Positions 1 through 7,061 of a DNA stretch of 16,523 nt are shown here, piece by piece. Each line of letters opens with the position of its first letter. Position 1 is the first letter of the stretch. The notes under the pieces are model-generated. The model had not been told where the DNA came from. It saw only the letters and a list, made by a program, of their open reading frames with translations, and ran no database searches. Both the position numbers and the translations under genes were made by a program. Source of the stretch: Candidatus Zixiibacteriota bacterium. Lineage in GTDB: Bacteria > Zixibacteria > MSB-5A5 > GN15 > FEB-12. The stretch spans positions 1 through 16,523 of the forward strand of contig DAOWMZ010000006.1 of the NCBI GenBank assembly GCA_030642845.1. Reading direction: 5' to 3'.

Positions 1-411
1 GCAATCATCCTGCTGAAATATTTTATTCTTCTTTAAAGTATCCATCGTGATAGTCGGACTGTGAGCGGTCAGGATGACATTATTGAGACCGTCAATACTG
101 TTTTCCAGTCTGACTTCAGTCACCAAACCTACAAAACTCGTCTGACGACTGGTATCGACTGCCGCTTCACCCGGAGTAATGGTTAATGAAATGGATTTCC
201 CTAAAAAAGAGGTATAACTAGTAGGATCACTAAAATCTGACCCTTCGGAAATTTGACCCACTTCACGAAGTTGAACAGTTAGAACATGGTGTGTGTCAAC
301 CGACTGCTTCAGATTTATCGACGTTATATCATAGGTAATCCTGGTACCATCAACAGAAATTTGACCTTCACAAACTGTATTAAATTCTGTCGTTGTATTC
401 ATTTCCGACAT
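1..411 (-). CDS. vgrG: VgrG spike protein (TssI), N-terminal part, runs off the window
   Basis: The minus strand is open from an ATG at 411 through position 1, giving 137 codons that begin MSEMNTTTEFNTVCEG. An AGGAA box at 423-419, 7 nt upstream, supports this start over the Met at 402. The visible part matches the gp27-like N-terminal domain of VgrG: around residues 95-135 it reads FVGLVTEVRLENSIDG and then LTAHSPTITMDTLKK, the pattern 'GxVTEVxL...GYSPTxxL' typical of VgrG proteins. VgrG trimers form the spike on the Hcp tube and carry PAAR proteins and effectors. The gene follows hcp in the same direction, with a foldback repeat in the gap. The gp5-like needle and any C-terminal extension lie outside the window. 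Identification is by motif and context; I am fairly sure. Confidence 0.85.
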   Translation of the reverse strand, partial: MSEMNTTTEFNTVCEGQISVDGTRITYDITSINLKQSVDTHHVLTVQLREVGQISEGSDFSDPTSYTSFLGKSISLTITPGEAAVDTSRQTSFVGLVTEVRLENSIDGLNNVILTAHSPTITMDTLKKNKIFQQDDC

Positions 412-448
412 AGCTTTATTCCTGACCTATTTCTTAAAAAAACAGAAC

Positions 449-611
449 CAGGCAGGATATTATATAAGATTGTGCCATAAGTTATAATATTGCTCTCCTA
501 ATCGCGTAGAGAGCGGCCTTGTGTTGCCCCAAATAGTAATGGGCAGAGATAAGCCCATCGTCTACGCGAGTTGAAAAAAACTTTTGGCACAGTTTCATAT
601 AATCCTGCCTG
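449..611. repeat. Foldback (inverted-repeat) element between hcp and vgrG
   Basis: An imperfect inverted repeat has arms at 449-481 (CAGGCAGGATATTATATAAG and on to GTGCCATAAG) and 581-611, whose reverse complement reads CAGGCAGGATTATATGAAAC and on to GTGCCAAAAG. About 27 of 31 aligned positions match, with a 2-nt gap. Inside it sits a second palindromic unit with CGCGTAGA ends (503-568). The element fills most of the 211 bp between the hcp stop and the vgrG start. As RNA it would fold into a long hairpin inside the operon and could set the Hcp:VgrG ratio. It resembles a MITE or REP-like mobile palindrome, but I cannot name a family. Confidence 0.75.
503..568. repeat. CGCGTAGA-ended palindromic repeat, copy 1
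   Basis: A 66-bp unit begins CGCGTAGA and ends TCTACGCG, perfect 8-bp terminal inverted repeats. It shares GCGGCCTTGTGT near the left end and AAGCCC near the right end with the copy at 11210-11272, which is in the opposite orientation. It looks like a small dispersed intergenic repeat. It lies within the larger foldback at 449-611. Confidence 0.75.
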
Positions 612-622
612 ATTAGTGAGAA

Positions 623-1027
623 TTATTCTTCCCAGCGATTGTCAATTTCGGCATCCCCTATTGTCACTTTGTGGCTGGAGATTTCAAAATATTCAAAAAT
701 CTGGGTATCCGGATTATCTTTAACATGAGGAATGGTCTCAATATACTCCGTAATAAATCCATCTTCCCAGGTGAGTTCTTTCATCGCGGAATCATCGGGA
801 TTCCTGAAAGTAACCTTTCCGGATTTCCAGTTTGGTTTGCTGGTATCCATCGCCCAACGGGCGATATCAGTGGTTTCGTCGGATTCACGAGTAACCTTAA
901 TAGTTCCGGCGTGAGCTCTGTCCGACGGGCGGCCGGTTTCATCCTTGGCTGTGTATAGCCTGTAGCTTACCATATAGACATTCTTATAAGGTACGCCGTC
1001 GATTTCTAATATAGGTCTGCGTGCCAT
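623..1027 (-). CDS. hcp: Hcp tube protein (TssD), Bacteroidota-like
   Basis: This 134-aa protein is the inner-tube subunit of the T6SS. Hcp hexamers stack inside the TssBC sheath and are expelled on contraction. The sequence has the pattern of the TssD family of T6SS-iii: TGRPSDRAHAGTIKVTRES at about residues 31-49, then TDIARWAMD, then MKELTWEDGFITEYIE at about 81-96, and SSHKVTIGDAEIDNRWEE at the end. The ESTDDT-x-LFxWM, MKELxFxDAxxxxYxE and IGNA...W elements of that family are all recognisable. Length is typical. An AGGA box lies about 6 nt upstream of the ATG. It is 74 bp downstream of tssC and in the same direction, so it is probably co-transcribed from the clpV promoter. There is no signal peptide, as expected. 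Confidence 0.9.
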   Translation of the reverse strand: MARRPILEIDGVPYKNVYMVSYRLYTAKDETGRPSDRAHAGTIKVTRESDETTDIARWAMDTSKPNWKSGKVTFRNPDDSAMKELTWEDGFITEYIETIPHVKDNPDTQIFEYFEISSHKVTIGDAEIDNRWEE

Positions 1028-1101
1028 TGTTTATCCTTTCATTTCCTTATGCGTTTATGATAATTCCAGTTTCTTTATAACTAAAAAATAATACAAATAT
1101 A

Positions 1102-2523
1102 TTACTTATCCTTCACATTAGTAGTATCATCCCCACCCCAGGCTGTGAATTCAATATTAAAGGTTTTAGCCGGGTATTTTGGATTGAGAGCTACTTGTAT
1201 ATCTATCTCCTGTCGTTTCCGCATTTCTTCATCAGCAAAAACCTTGACATCATAATCCTGAAGGATATTATCTCCCCCACTGATAGCTTTCATAAATTTA
1301 TCGATATCCTTTCGCATTGTATCAACAAATTTCTGATCAATAACACTAAATGTCTGCTTGTTGAGATAGTTTCTCAGAGTCTTGTAAACATAATCATAGG
1401 TACGGCGGATGGAATAAACATTGAAGGTCTCTTTGCCAAAAAGAGTCTCTGAACCCATTGCCACCGCCTGGCCTTCAAAGTTCACAATAGGATTGACACC
1501 TTTTTCATTGATCTTACTGGCATCCGGCTGATTGGCCCGAAAACGAAGATACTTGGCATCGTTAATTTTACCGTATTTATAACCGGCCATCGGCTGCTGC
1601 ATGCCAACCGAAAGGTCCCCCTGATACATTTTACCGGCTATTGCTGCTGAGGGTGGAACCCACATATCTTCATCTTCAAACTCATTTGCATTGCGAGCCT
1701 GAACATAGTTGGCAAACAGAGATACATATTGCTTGTAATTATCGACACCCTTAAGGCTGTCGAAACTTGGATCATCAAGCATGTCCATAATTTCCTCAAC
1801 CGATTCAAAATCCGGCATGTCGGACATTATATGAACCTTGTTGGGGAATCCTATTAAACGGCCAAGAGTATCAATATTTTCAACACTACCGAGATAACCG
1901 GGAACACACATCATAGAGTAACAGCGCTTGATGCCCCACTCGCGGTATTCATCGGCAATTGCTTTGCCTAATTCTTCCAATTTATCTTTGTCATCCGGAT
2001 CCATCAACTGTTCCGGACTGATATTGGAAAACCAGGCATTAATTTTGTCATCAGGTTCAGCCTGAGCATTGGCAAAAAACTTATCAATCGCCCGATAAGT
2101 TATTTCCATATCACGGCTCTCTTTATGAACCTTTTTCATATTCTTTTCAAGATTAGCTTCAAGTTTGGTAGCATTTTCATTCAGGCCTTTGCGGATATCA
2201 TCAATATTTTCCGCACTGGAAAGATGTTTCACCCAAACTTTTAATCTCTGTGCCAATAGTTTTCGTTGTTTGGCATGATCCGCCTTGGTCAGAAACTCTT
2301 TGCGTTGGAATCCTTTTTTAGGGTCCAGCCATTCCACACCCCTTACCAGATCCCCATCGCCGGTTTTAAACGACGGCAGCAAATTAGCCAGCTTTTTAAA
2401 ATCACCAAAAGCATCACCAAGGATGCCGGCAAACTCTTCATCAGAGAGTTTCTCCGCAGCAGGTTTAGCTTCCGCTTCTTTAGCTTGCGGCTGCATCTCT
2501 TCTTTTTTTTCTTCTTCACCCAT
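1102..2523 (-). CDS. tssC: TssC, large T6SS sheath subunit
   Basis: This 473-aa protein is the large subunit of the contractile sheath and pairs with TssB. Residues 1-25 form an acidic, Lys/Ala-rich tail, followed by a helical region. The C-terminal third has the sheath fold seen in TssC and phage tail sheaths. It contains VYSIRRTYDYVYKTLRNYLN at about residues 365-384, then a 'VDTMRKDIDKFM' helix, a YDVKVFADEE strand, and a final DIQVALNPKYPAKTFNIEFT strand that resembles the 'P..PA..f.I.f' ending of sheath proteins. Length is close to the usual 490-510. The gap to tssB is 18 bp and an AAGGTGAG box precedes the ATG. It matches the T6SS-iii variety better than classical proteobacterial TssC, although this was judged by eye only. 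Confidence 0.88.
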   Translation of the reverse strand: MGEEEKKEEMQPQAKEAEAKPAAEKLSDEEFAGILGDAFGDFKKLANLLPSFKTGDGDLVRGVEWLDPKKGFQRKEFLTKADHAKQRKLLAQRLKVWVKHLSSAENIDDIRKGLNENATKLEANLEKNMKKVHKESRDMEITYRAIDKFFANAQAEPDDKINAWFSNISPEQLMDPDDKDKLEELGKAIADEYREWGIKRCYSMMCVPGYLGSVENIDTLGRLIGFPNKVHIMSDMPDFESVEEIMDMLDDPSFDSLKGVDNYKQYVSLFANYVQARNANEFEDEDMWVPPSAAIAGKMYQGDLSVGMQQPMAGYKYGKINDAKYLRFRANQPDASKINEKGVNPIVNFEGQAVAMGSETLFGKETFNVYSIRRTYDYVYKTLRNYLNKQTFSVIDQKFVDTMRKDIDKFMKAISGGDNILQDYDVKVFADEEMRKRQEIDIQVALNPKYPAKTFNIEFTAWGGDDTTNVKDK

Positions 2524-2541
2524 ATATACTCACCTTACCTT

Positions 2542-2982
2542 TTATTCACTCAAAAGATCAATGTAATATTGTGCAACTTTCAACAATGCTTCTTTTTTCT
2601 CAGTATCAGAAAGAGTCTTTTTCAAAGCATTGTTTTTCTTAAGCTGCTTATCAAGATCAGCCATAATTTCTTTGCTGTAGTAGGTTTCCTGAAGATGTTC
2701 ATTCTGCTCGATAAGCTCCTTGGAAGTAAAGTCCTTCATCGCCTTGATAGTGAAGTCAGCATTGACCGGTTCCCCTTCGGTTGTTTCCAGCTCAGCCGAA
2801 AAAGAGGGGCGGAATTTTTGAAAGACATCTTTAAGATTATTGCATTCCGTCGGAGCTACACTGGCATCTTCATTGTTGTTAAGTTTGGCGGCATATAGCA
2901 TTTTGTTCGATGGCAGCAATTCGACCGGAATCGAATCATCTTTTTTAAGTCTCTCCTGGGCACCTAGCATAAATTTTGCCAT
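2542..2982 (-). CDS. tssB: TssB, small T6SS sheath subunit
   Basis: This 146-aa protein is the small sheath subunit (VipA/IglA type). Its N-terminal strand region interlocks with TssC. The central part carries the TssB signature: NLKDVFQKFRPSFSAELE at about residues 48-65, then FTIKAMKDFTSKELIEQN at about 77-94, equivalent to 'I.f.sl.DF.P..l..Q'. A helical C-terminus follows (MADLDKQLKKNNALKKTLSD). It is slightly shorter than the usual 160-170 aa. A strong GGAGGG site lies 7 nt from the ATG. The gene sits between clpV and tssC in the same direction with 25- and 18-bp gaps, so the sheath pair and its ATPase are made from one message. Confidence 0.88.
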   Translation of the reverse strand: MAKFMLGAQERLKKDDSIPVELLPSNKMLYAAKLNNNEDASVAPTECNNLKDVFQKFRPSFSAELETTEGEPVNADFTIKAMKDFTSKELIEQNEHLQETYYSKEIMADLDKQLKKNNALKKTLSDTEKKEALLKVAQYYIDLLSE

Positions 2983-3007
2983 TTATGGTCCCTCCATTTA
3001 ATTATTA

Positions 3008-4105
3008 TTAAGTTTCTTCATTCTTCACAAAGACATATTCGCCTTTTTTAACATCTATAAAAACATCATCACCTTTATTTAATTCTTCGGTAATAAGATC
3101 AACTGATAATTTATTTATAATATCACGTTCAATTATTCGCTGGATAGGACGAGCACCAAGTTCAAAAGTATAACCATCTTTGGCTAATTTTGCTTTAGCT
3201 TTATCAGAAAGAGTAGCCGTAATATTCTGTTCCCTCAACATCTCACTCAGATTTTCAAACTCAAGACCAGTTATTACTTCAACCTGCTCAGGAGTAAACG
3301 TATGAAAAATAATAATATCATTAAGACGGTTCAGCAATTCCGGACGAAACTTGCTGAACAGAAATTGCCGCACTTCATCCATATCTACCTCACGCCCTTC
3401 ACGATCGGCATCCAATATTTTCTCAGCCGCATAATTCGAGGTAAGCACTACAATACAATTGGAAAAATCTACAGTGCGATTTTGTCCATCGGTAAGACGA
3501 CCGTCATCCATTAATTGCAAGAGAACATTAAATACATCAGGATGCGCTTTTTCAACTTCGTCAAGCAGGACAATCGAAAAAGGTTTGCGTTTGACCGCTT
3601 CGGTTAAAACTCCGCCCTCTTCATAACCGACATATCCCGGAGGTGCACCAATCATTTTGGCTACCGAATGCTTTTCCATAAACTCCGACATATCCAGCCG
3701 CACCATAGCATTCTTGTCATCGAATAAAAATTCTGCCAATAATTTCGGAAGATATGTTTTGCCGGTTCCGGTTGGTCCCAAAAACAGAAACGATCCTACC
3801 GGGCGATGAGCCAGTTTTAATCCGGCCCGTGCTTTACGAACAGCATTTGCAATAGCTTTGATCGCTTTTTCCTGACCGACAATCTTTTTAGACAGAAAGG
3901 CTTCCATATTGACCAAACGATCTTTTTCGGCAGTCATCATTTTGGAAAGAGGAATTCCGGTTCTACGAGCAACTACTGCGGCAATATCTGATTCATTTAT
4001 TTTAGGTTCAAGATTATCGACTACATCTTTTAAAGATGCTAATCTCTTTTTCTTCTCTCCCAGAACCTCTTTAATTTCTTTTATATCGAGATGATCGTAG
4101 TTCAT
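3008..4105 (-). CDS. clpV: ClpV (TssH) C-terminal half as a separate protein: AAA2 domain
   Basis: This 365-aa AAA+ protein corresponds to the second ATPase ring of ClpV/ClpB. It starts with a short helical segment from the middle domain (residues 1-40). The linker AAVVARRTGIPLSKM follows at 42-56, as in ClpB 'VVSRWTGIPV'. Motifs present are Walker A GPTGTGKT (110-117), pore loop GYVGYEEGG (157-165), Walker B IVLLDE (178-183), sensor 1 N224, arginine finger R260 in FRPELLNR, and sensor 2 GARP (317-320). All key ATPase residues are there, so it should be active. Its ATG overlaps the TAA of the upstream half (TAATG), and a strong GAGGAGGGG site lies just before it. This indicates translational coupling rather than chance breakage. 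ClpV normally disassembles contracted sheath; the assignment over ClpB rests on the adjoining tssB and tssC. Confidence 0.88.
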   Translation of the reverse strand: MNYDHLDIKEIKEVLGEKKKRLASLKDVVDNLEPKINESDIAAVVARRTGIPLSKMMTAEKDRLVNMEAFLSKKIVGQEKAIKAIANAVRKARAGLKLAHRPVGSFLFLGPTGTGKTYLPKLLAEFLFDDKNAMVRLDMSEFMEKHSVAKMIGAPPGYVGYEEGGVLTEAVKRKPFSIVLLDEVEKAHPDVFNVLLQLMDDGRLTDGQNRTVDFSNCIVVLTSNYAAEKILDADREGREVDMDEVRQFLFSKFRPELLNRLNDIIIFHTFTPEQVEVITGLEFENLSEMLREQNITATLSDKAKAKLAKDGYTFELGARPIQRIIERDIINKLSVDLITEELNKGDDVFIDVKKGEYVFVKNEET

Positions 4106-5556
4106 TATTTCCCCTCCTCGCTTATCTCAAGCCTGTGCCCCCACATGCCGTCAAGCTTAGCCATGCTTTCATTAAATGTATTCCAGGCTTTATCAAGCTG
4201 TTTGAAATCATCCTCTTTCTTTGCAGGATCTTTTCCATCGCATTTTTTAATCAGTTTTTTAAGTTCTTTAATATCATCTTCCAGTTGAGGAATTATTCTC
4301 TTAGCTGTTTCTTCTTTAACACAGAATTCACTGGCCGCTTCGTCAACAACGTCCAGGGCAATATCAGGGAGATTTCTTTCACTGAGATAACGTATGGCAT
4401 ACTTGACTGAGCCGGTAATAGCATCTTTGGAATATTTTATTTTATGATGCTCTTCATATTTGGGAACAACCCCCTTGACGATATTAACAGCATCATTAAA
4501 ACCGGGTTCTTCGACTTTGATTTTTTCAAACCTGCGATCCATAGCCTTGTCTTTTTCAAGATACTTGGTGTATTCTTCTTCGGTAGTGGCTCCAATCAAA
4601 CGAATCTGACCACGGGCTAAAGCCGGCTTAACAAGATTGGCAGCATCCATTCCCCCTGAGGTATTCCCGGCTCCAACCAAAGTGTGAAGTTCATCAACAA
4701 ACAGGATTATCCTGCCGCCTGATTTAACTACTTCTCCTACCAGACTTTTAAATCTTTCCTCAAATTCCCCTTTGTATTTGGCTCCGGCTACAAGTGAACC
4801 CATATCAAGCTCCATCAGCTTGACCCCTTCAAGAGCTTTGGGAACTCTTTTATCGATTACAGCCTGAGCAAACCCTTCGACTATTGCCGATTTCCCAACA
4901 CCGGCACCACCTACGAGAACGGGACTGTTTTTCCGACGGCGAAGAAGTATTTGAACCAACAACTGCACTTCCAAATCACGCCCGATCATCGGATCAAATT
5001 CTCCGGCAGCTGCCTGATTGGTCATATCTGTGCAATAACGAAGAGTTCCGGAAACCTCTTTTTTGCTTTTCTTTTCAGTATCCCCTCCTGCATCACCAGA
5101 GGATGTTATCTCTTCTACCGACTTGCTATCAGCAATAGCTTTATAGATATCCTCTTTGGTAATTCCAATCTTATCTCTGAGAACTGGTGAAAGAGCGGTT
5201 CTGGGATCAAAAATGGAAATCAGAATATGTTCAGGCTCTACAAGAGCATCAAATAATTTAACCTTCTCTTCCAGTGTCTGCGAAAGAACTTCCTGAACTT
5301 CGGGGGAAACGCTCACACTCTCTTTCACCGCATTACGGCTGGATTGTTCTTTGAGAAAAGCTTCCACCATTGAGGTAACAATATTTAGATTTTTCCCTAA
5401 TTGATTTAAGATTGATTCAACTTCCGAACCCTCATGCCGAAGAACAGCTACCAAGAGATGCTCGATAGCAATTTCCGGATGTCGGAATTCGGCTGCAACT
5501 TCCCTTGCGATCTTAATCACAGCCCTTGAATCAGAAGAATAACTGGCTATATCCAT
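4105..5556 (-). CDS. clpV: ClpV (TssH) N-terminal half as a separate protein: N domain + AAA1
   Basis: This 483-aa protein holds the Clp N domain (about residues 1-145, two repeats with AIEHLLVAVL and PEHILISIF) and the first AAA+ ring. Motifs are Walker A GGAGVGKS (216-223), pore loop GAKYKGEFEERF (258-269), Walker B ILFVDE (284-289), sensor GATT (322-325) and arginine pair RRF (341-343). LPDIALDVVDEAA follows at 396-408. It ends in a short helical middle-domain piece (about 420-475), where canonical ClpV or ClpB would continue into AAA2. Instead a TAA stop overlaps the ATG of the next gene. ClpV proteins are normally one chain of about 850-900 aa, and the two halves total 848, so nothing is lost. 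An AAGGAG box at 5574-5569 precedes the ATG. This is the first gene after the promoter at 5635-5663. Confidence 0.88.
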   Translation of the reverse strand: MDIASYSSDSRAVIKIAREVAAEFRHPEIAIEHLLVAVLRHEGSEVESILNQLGKNLNIVTSMVEAFLKEQSSRNAVKESVSVSPEVQEVLSQTLEEKVKLFDALVEPEHILISIFDPRTALSPVLRDKIGITKEDIYKAIADSKSVEEITSSGDAGGDTEKKSKKEVSGTLRYCTDMTNQAAAGEFDPMIGRDLEVQLLVQILLRRRKNSPVLVGGAGVGKSAIVEGFAQAVIDKRVPKALEGVKLMELDMGSLVAGAKYKGEFEERFKSLVGEVVKSGGRIILFVDELHTLVGAGNTSGGMDAANLVKPALARGQIRLIGATTEEEYTKYLEKDKAMDRRFEKIKVEEPGFNDAVNIVKGVVPKYEEHHKIKYSKDAITGSVKYAIRYLSERNLPDIALDVVDEAASEFCVKEETAKRIIPQLEDDIKELKKLIKKCDGKDPAKKEDDFKQLDKAWNTFNESMAKLDGMWGHRLEISEEGK

Positions 5557-5912
5557 CCCTGGTTAATTCTCCTTCAAATAAAATTATATATAGTTTAACA
5601 AATAATGGGCATTCCATACCCAACGTACCAATAGATAATACCTATCCTTCATTCTTAAGTCAAGTCTTTACAAAAGCATAAGACTTTATGAATCAGAGAT
5701 ATAACAGAATCTATCGTTAAAACTTCTATACCAATATTACGTTAGACTCTTACAAATGTTGGTTTTGTTTGAAATAATTATAAACTGCCCGCCTATTTTT
5801 TTAAAATGAAATTATTATTATTTTTATTTATCCTTCTCAATAAATGCTTACCGGTTTCAGACTAAAACAAGGATTTTTCATCTTAATGGTATATGTAAGT
5901 TTTGATAATGAG
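5557..5912. other. Intergenic region upstream of clpV
   Basis: These 356 bp are strongly AT-rich. They hold the clpV promoter (5635-5663), the clpV ribosome binding site (5569-5574) and the leader between them. I see no convincing coding frame on either strand. Nor do I see a strong hairpin with a T-run that would end the upstream effector unit. Confidence 0.6.
5635..5663 (-). promoter_or_regulatory. Sigma70-type promoter for the clpV-tssB-tssC-hcp operon
   Basis: On the minus strand TTGACT (5663-5658) is followed after exactly 17 bp by TATTAT (5640-5635). This predicts a start near 5628 and a leader of about 72 nt before the clpV ATG at 5556. The match to TTGACA/TATAAT is good (5 of 6 in each box). 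It separates the core sheath operon from the effector cassette upstream. No flanking operator palindrome is obvious. Confidence 0.65.
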
Positions 5913-6148
5913 CTACTCAAGTTTATTTCTTACAAATGATAATGCTTTCTCCAGGTCACTAAATATTAATAGATTATCATTTTCAATAGAATAAATTAAT
6001 TCTAAATCCCCTTGGATAAACTTTAGTAAATCCGTAGGAGTTTGATAATTTTTCTCTAAAGTTATTATACAAGTAGGGAAGTTTTACCTAATTCTTCAAG
6101 AGGATAAGTTATTGCTTTATTTGCACATAATAATGTGTATTTTTTCAT
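5913..6148 (-). pseudogene. Frameshifted small gene in immunity position after the metallopeptidase
   Basis: An ATG at 6148, 15 nt after the metallopeptidase stop, opens a frame MKKYTLLCANKAITYPLEEL that soon hits TAA. Shifting by one base in the A-run of GGTAAAACTTCCC (near 6082) gives a continuous second frame with NFPTCIITLEKNYQTPTDLL, then FIQGDLELIYSIENDN, and ending DLEKALSFVRNKLE at a TAG (5915-5913). One extra A in that run would restore a protein of about 78 aa. The second frame has protein-like composition and amphipathic spacing. I do not recognise the family. The region is much more AT-rich than the gene before it. Its small size and its place directly behind a putative toxin fit an immunity gene. 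It could be broken, a sequencing error, or expressed through slippage. No good Shine-Dalgarno is visible. Confidence 0.5.
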
Positions 6149-6163
6149 CAGAATATGAGAAGA

Positions 6164-6949
6164 TCAACGGGTGATGAATACTGTCTTACCATTGCATTGC
6201 ATCAGGTGAAGTTGCTTAATCTGGTCTTTAATACGGGATTGGTCTGAAGCGCTGAAGGTGCTGCTGGATCCATAGAGCAAGCTGTTGGTCATGCTGTTAG
6301 CATCCATGCCTATACCCGCACCCGCGTGTTGCGGGAGATCCAGCTGATGCCGCGCTTCGTGAGCCAACGAATTTCCAATGCCATAGGCAACCTTTTTCTG
6401 AGCCGCGACCGGAAGCTGAGACAGTGGTTTCCTGTAATTAACACTATCTATTTTGGTTAATAGCCCCCCCGTGGTCGCTTTTACAAAATCTACATACACA
6501 GCCCCTTCGGTGAGGCACACCAGGTACTGTTTTTTGCCTTCGACCACAACCCGCTTATCCATCATGGCATTGCCGTAATCCCCGGTCGGCCGAGTCCAGT
6601 TTATGCCCTTGAAGTTTGGATGCTTTGCTTTGATCTGGCTTTCCTGTTTTTTGTAATGATCCCAAATTTTTTTCTGTCCGTCAGTTGTGTTCTGGTAAAC
6701 CCTCACCACTACGTCTGCGAAATTCAAAGCTTGCAACAGGCCGCCTTCGTTAACCCGCTTGACAATCATGGCTTTTTTACCGTTAAAGGTGAACGCATCT
6801 TCAATGCGCTTAATAATAATCTTCCGGAGTGCTTCGGGTATCATGTACCAGACCTTTTTGTCTCTGATCAGGTAAAGGGTGCCGGTGGAAGGAATTATGA
6901 TTTTTAACCTGCGACCACTGCTGCTTTTGCAGGTGCCATATTTTACCAT
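6164..6949 (-). CDS. Putative HExxH zinc metallopeptidase, candidate T6SS effector
   Basis: This 261-aa protein has no signal peptide or membrane segment. Its clearest feature is AHEARHQLDLPQH at residues 196-208. This is an HExxH zinc site with E198 as the likely general base, H197 and H201 as ligands, and H208 as a possible third ligand. The metzincin consensus is HExxHxxGxxH, so here the spacing to the third His is one longer and Gly is replaced by Asp. M220 in NSMTNSLLYG could form a Met-turn. The N-terminal 160 residues are not recognised. Base composition is visibly more GC-rich than its neighbours, which suggests later arrival. It follows the carrier and chaperone genes in the same direction and precedes a small broken gene, an arrangement typical of effector-immunity pairs. 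The peptidase call is moderate; the effector role is inferred from context. Confidence 0.6.
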   Translation of the reverse strand: MVKYGTCKSSSGRRLKIIIPSTGTLYLIRDKKVWYMIPEALRKIIIKRIEDAFTFNGKKAMIVKRVNEGGLLQALNFADVVVRVYQNTTDGQKKIWDHYKKQESQIKAKHPNFKGINWTRPTGDYGNAMMDKRVVVEGKKQYLVCLTEGAVYVDFVKATTGGLLTKIDSVNYRKPLSQLPVAAQKKVAYGIGNSLAHEARHQLDLPQHAGAGIGMDANSMTNSLLYGSSSTFSASDQSRIKDQIKQLHLMQCNGKTVFITR

Positions 6950-6953
6950 GGTA

Positions 6954-7055
6954 TTACCTCACTTCTTTAGAGTTCTGGATCAGGGCAATTTCCTGATAGA
7001 ACATGTTTAATTGGTGCGGGTTCAACAGAACGCCTTTAAAGGTGTTATTGAACAT
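6954..7055 (-). other. Possible 33-codon ORF or read-through extension of the carrier gene
   Basis: After the carrier stop (TGA at 7064-7062) the same frame stays open to a TAA at 6956-6954. It contains an ATG at 7055 and encodes MFNNTFKGVLLNPHQLNMFY and a further 13 residues (QEIALIQNSKEVR). It fills the whole gap before the metallopeptidase ATG at 6949. The only SD-like GGGAGG lies about 16 nt upstream, which is far. It may be a real small gene, the remains of a carrier-effector fusion, or chance. Confidence 0.25.
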
Positions 7056-7061
7056 CTCTGG

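Noticed and set aside
286..480. Plus-strand 64-codon frame near the window start
   Set aside because: It is antisense to the start of vgrG and runs into the foldback repeat; there is no supporting signal.
2266..2898. Plus-strand open frame of 210 codons across the tssC/tssB junction
   Set aside because: It is antisense to two well-supported genes, is rich in Phe and Leu runs as expected for a complement frame, and has no ribosome site or recognisable domain.
3008..5556. Reading the two ClpV halves as a housekeeping ClpB or ClpA/ClpC
   Set aside because: The genes lie directly upstream of tssB and tssC with short gaps in one operon and have only a short middle domain, unlike the long coiled coil of ClpB. 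No IGF/IGL-type ClpP-binding loop was noticed in the second half.
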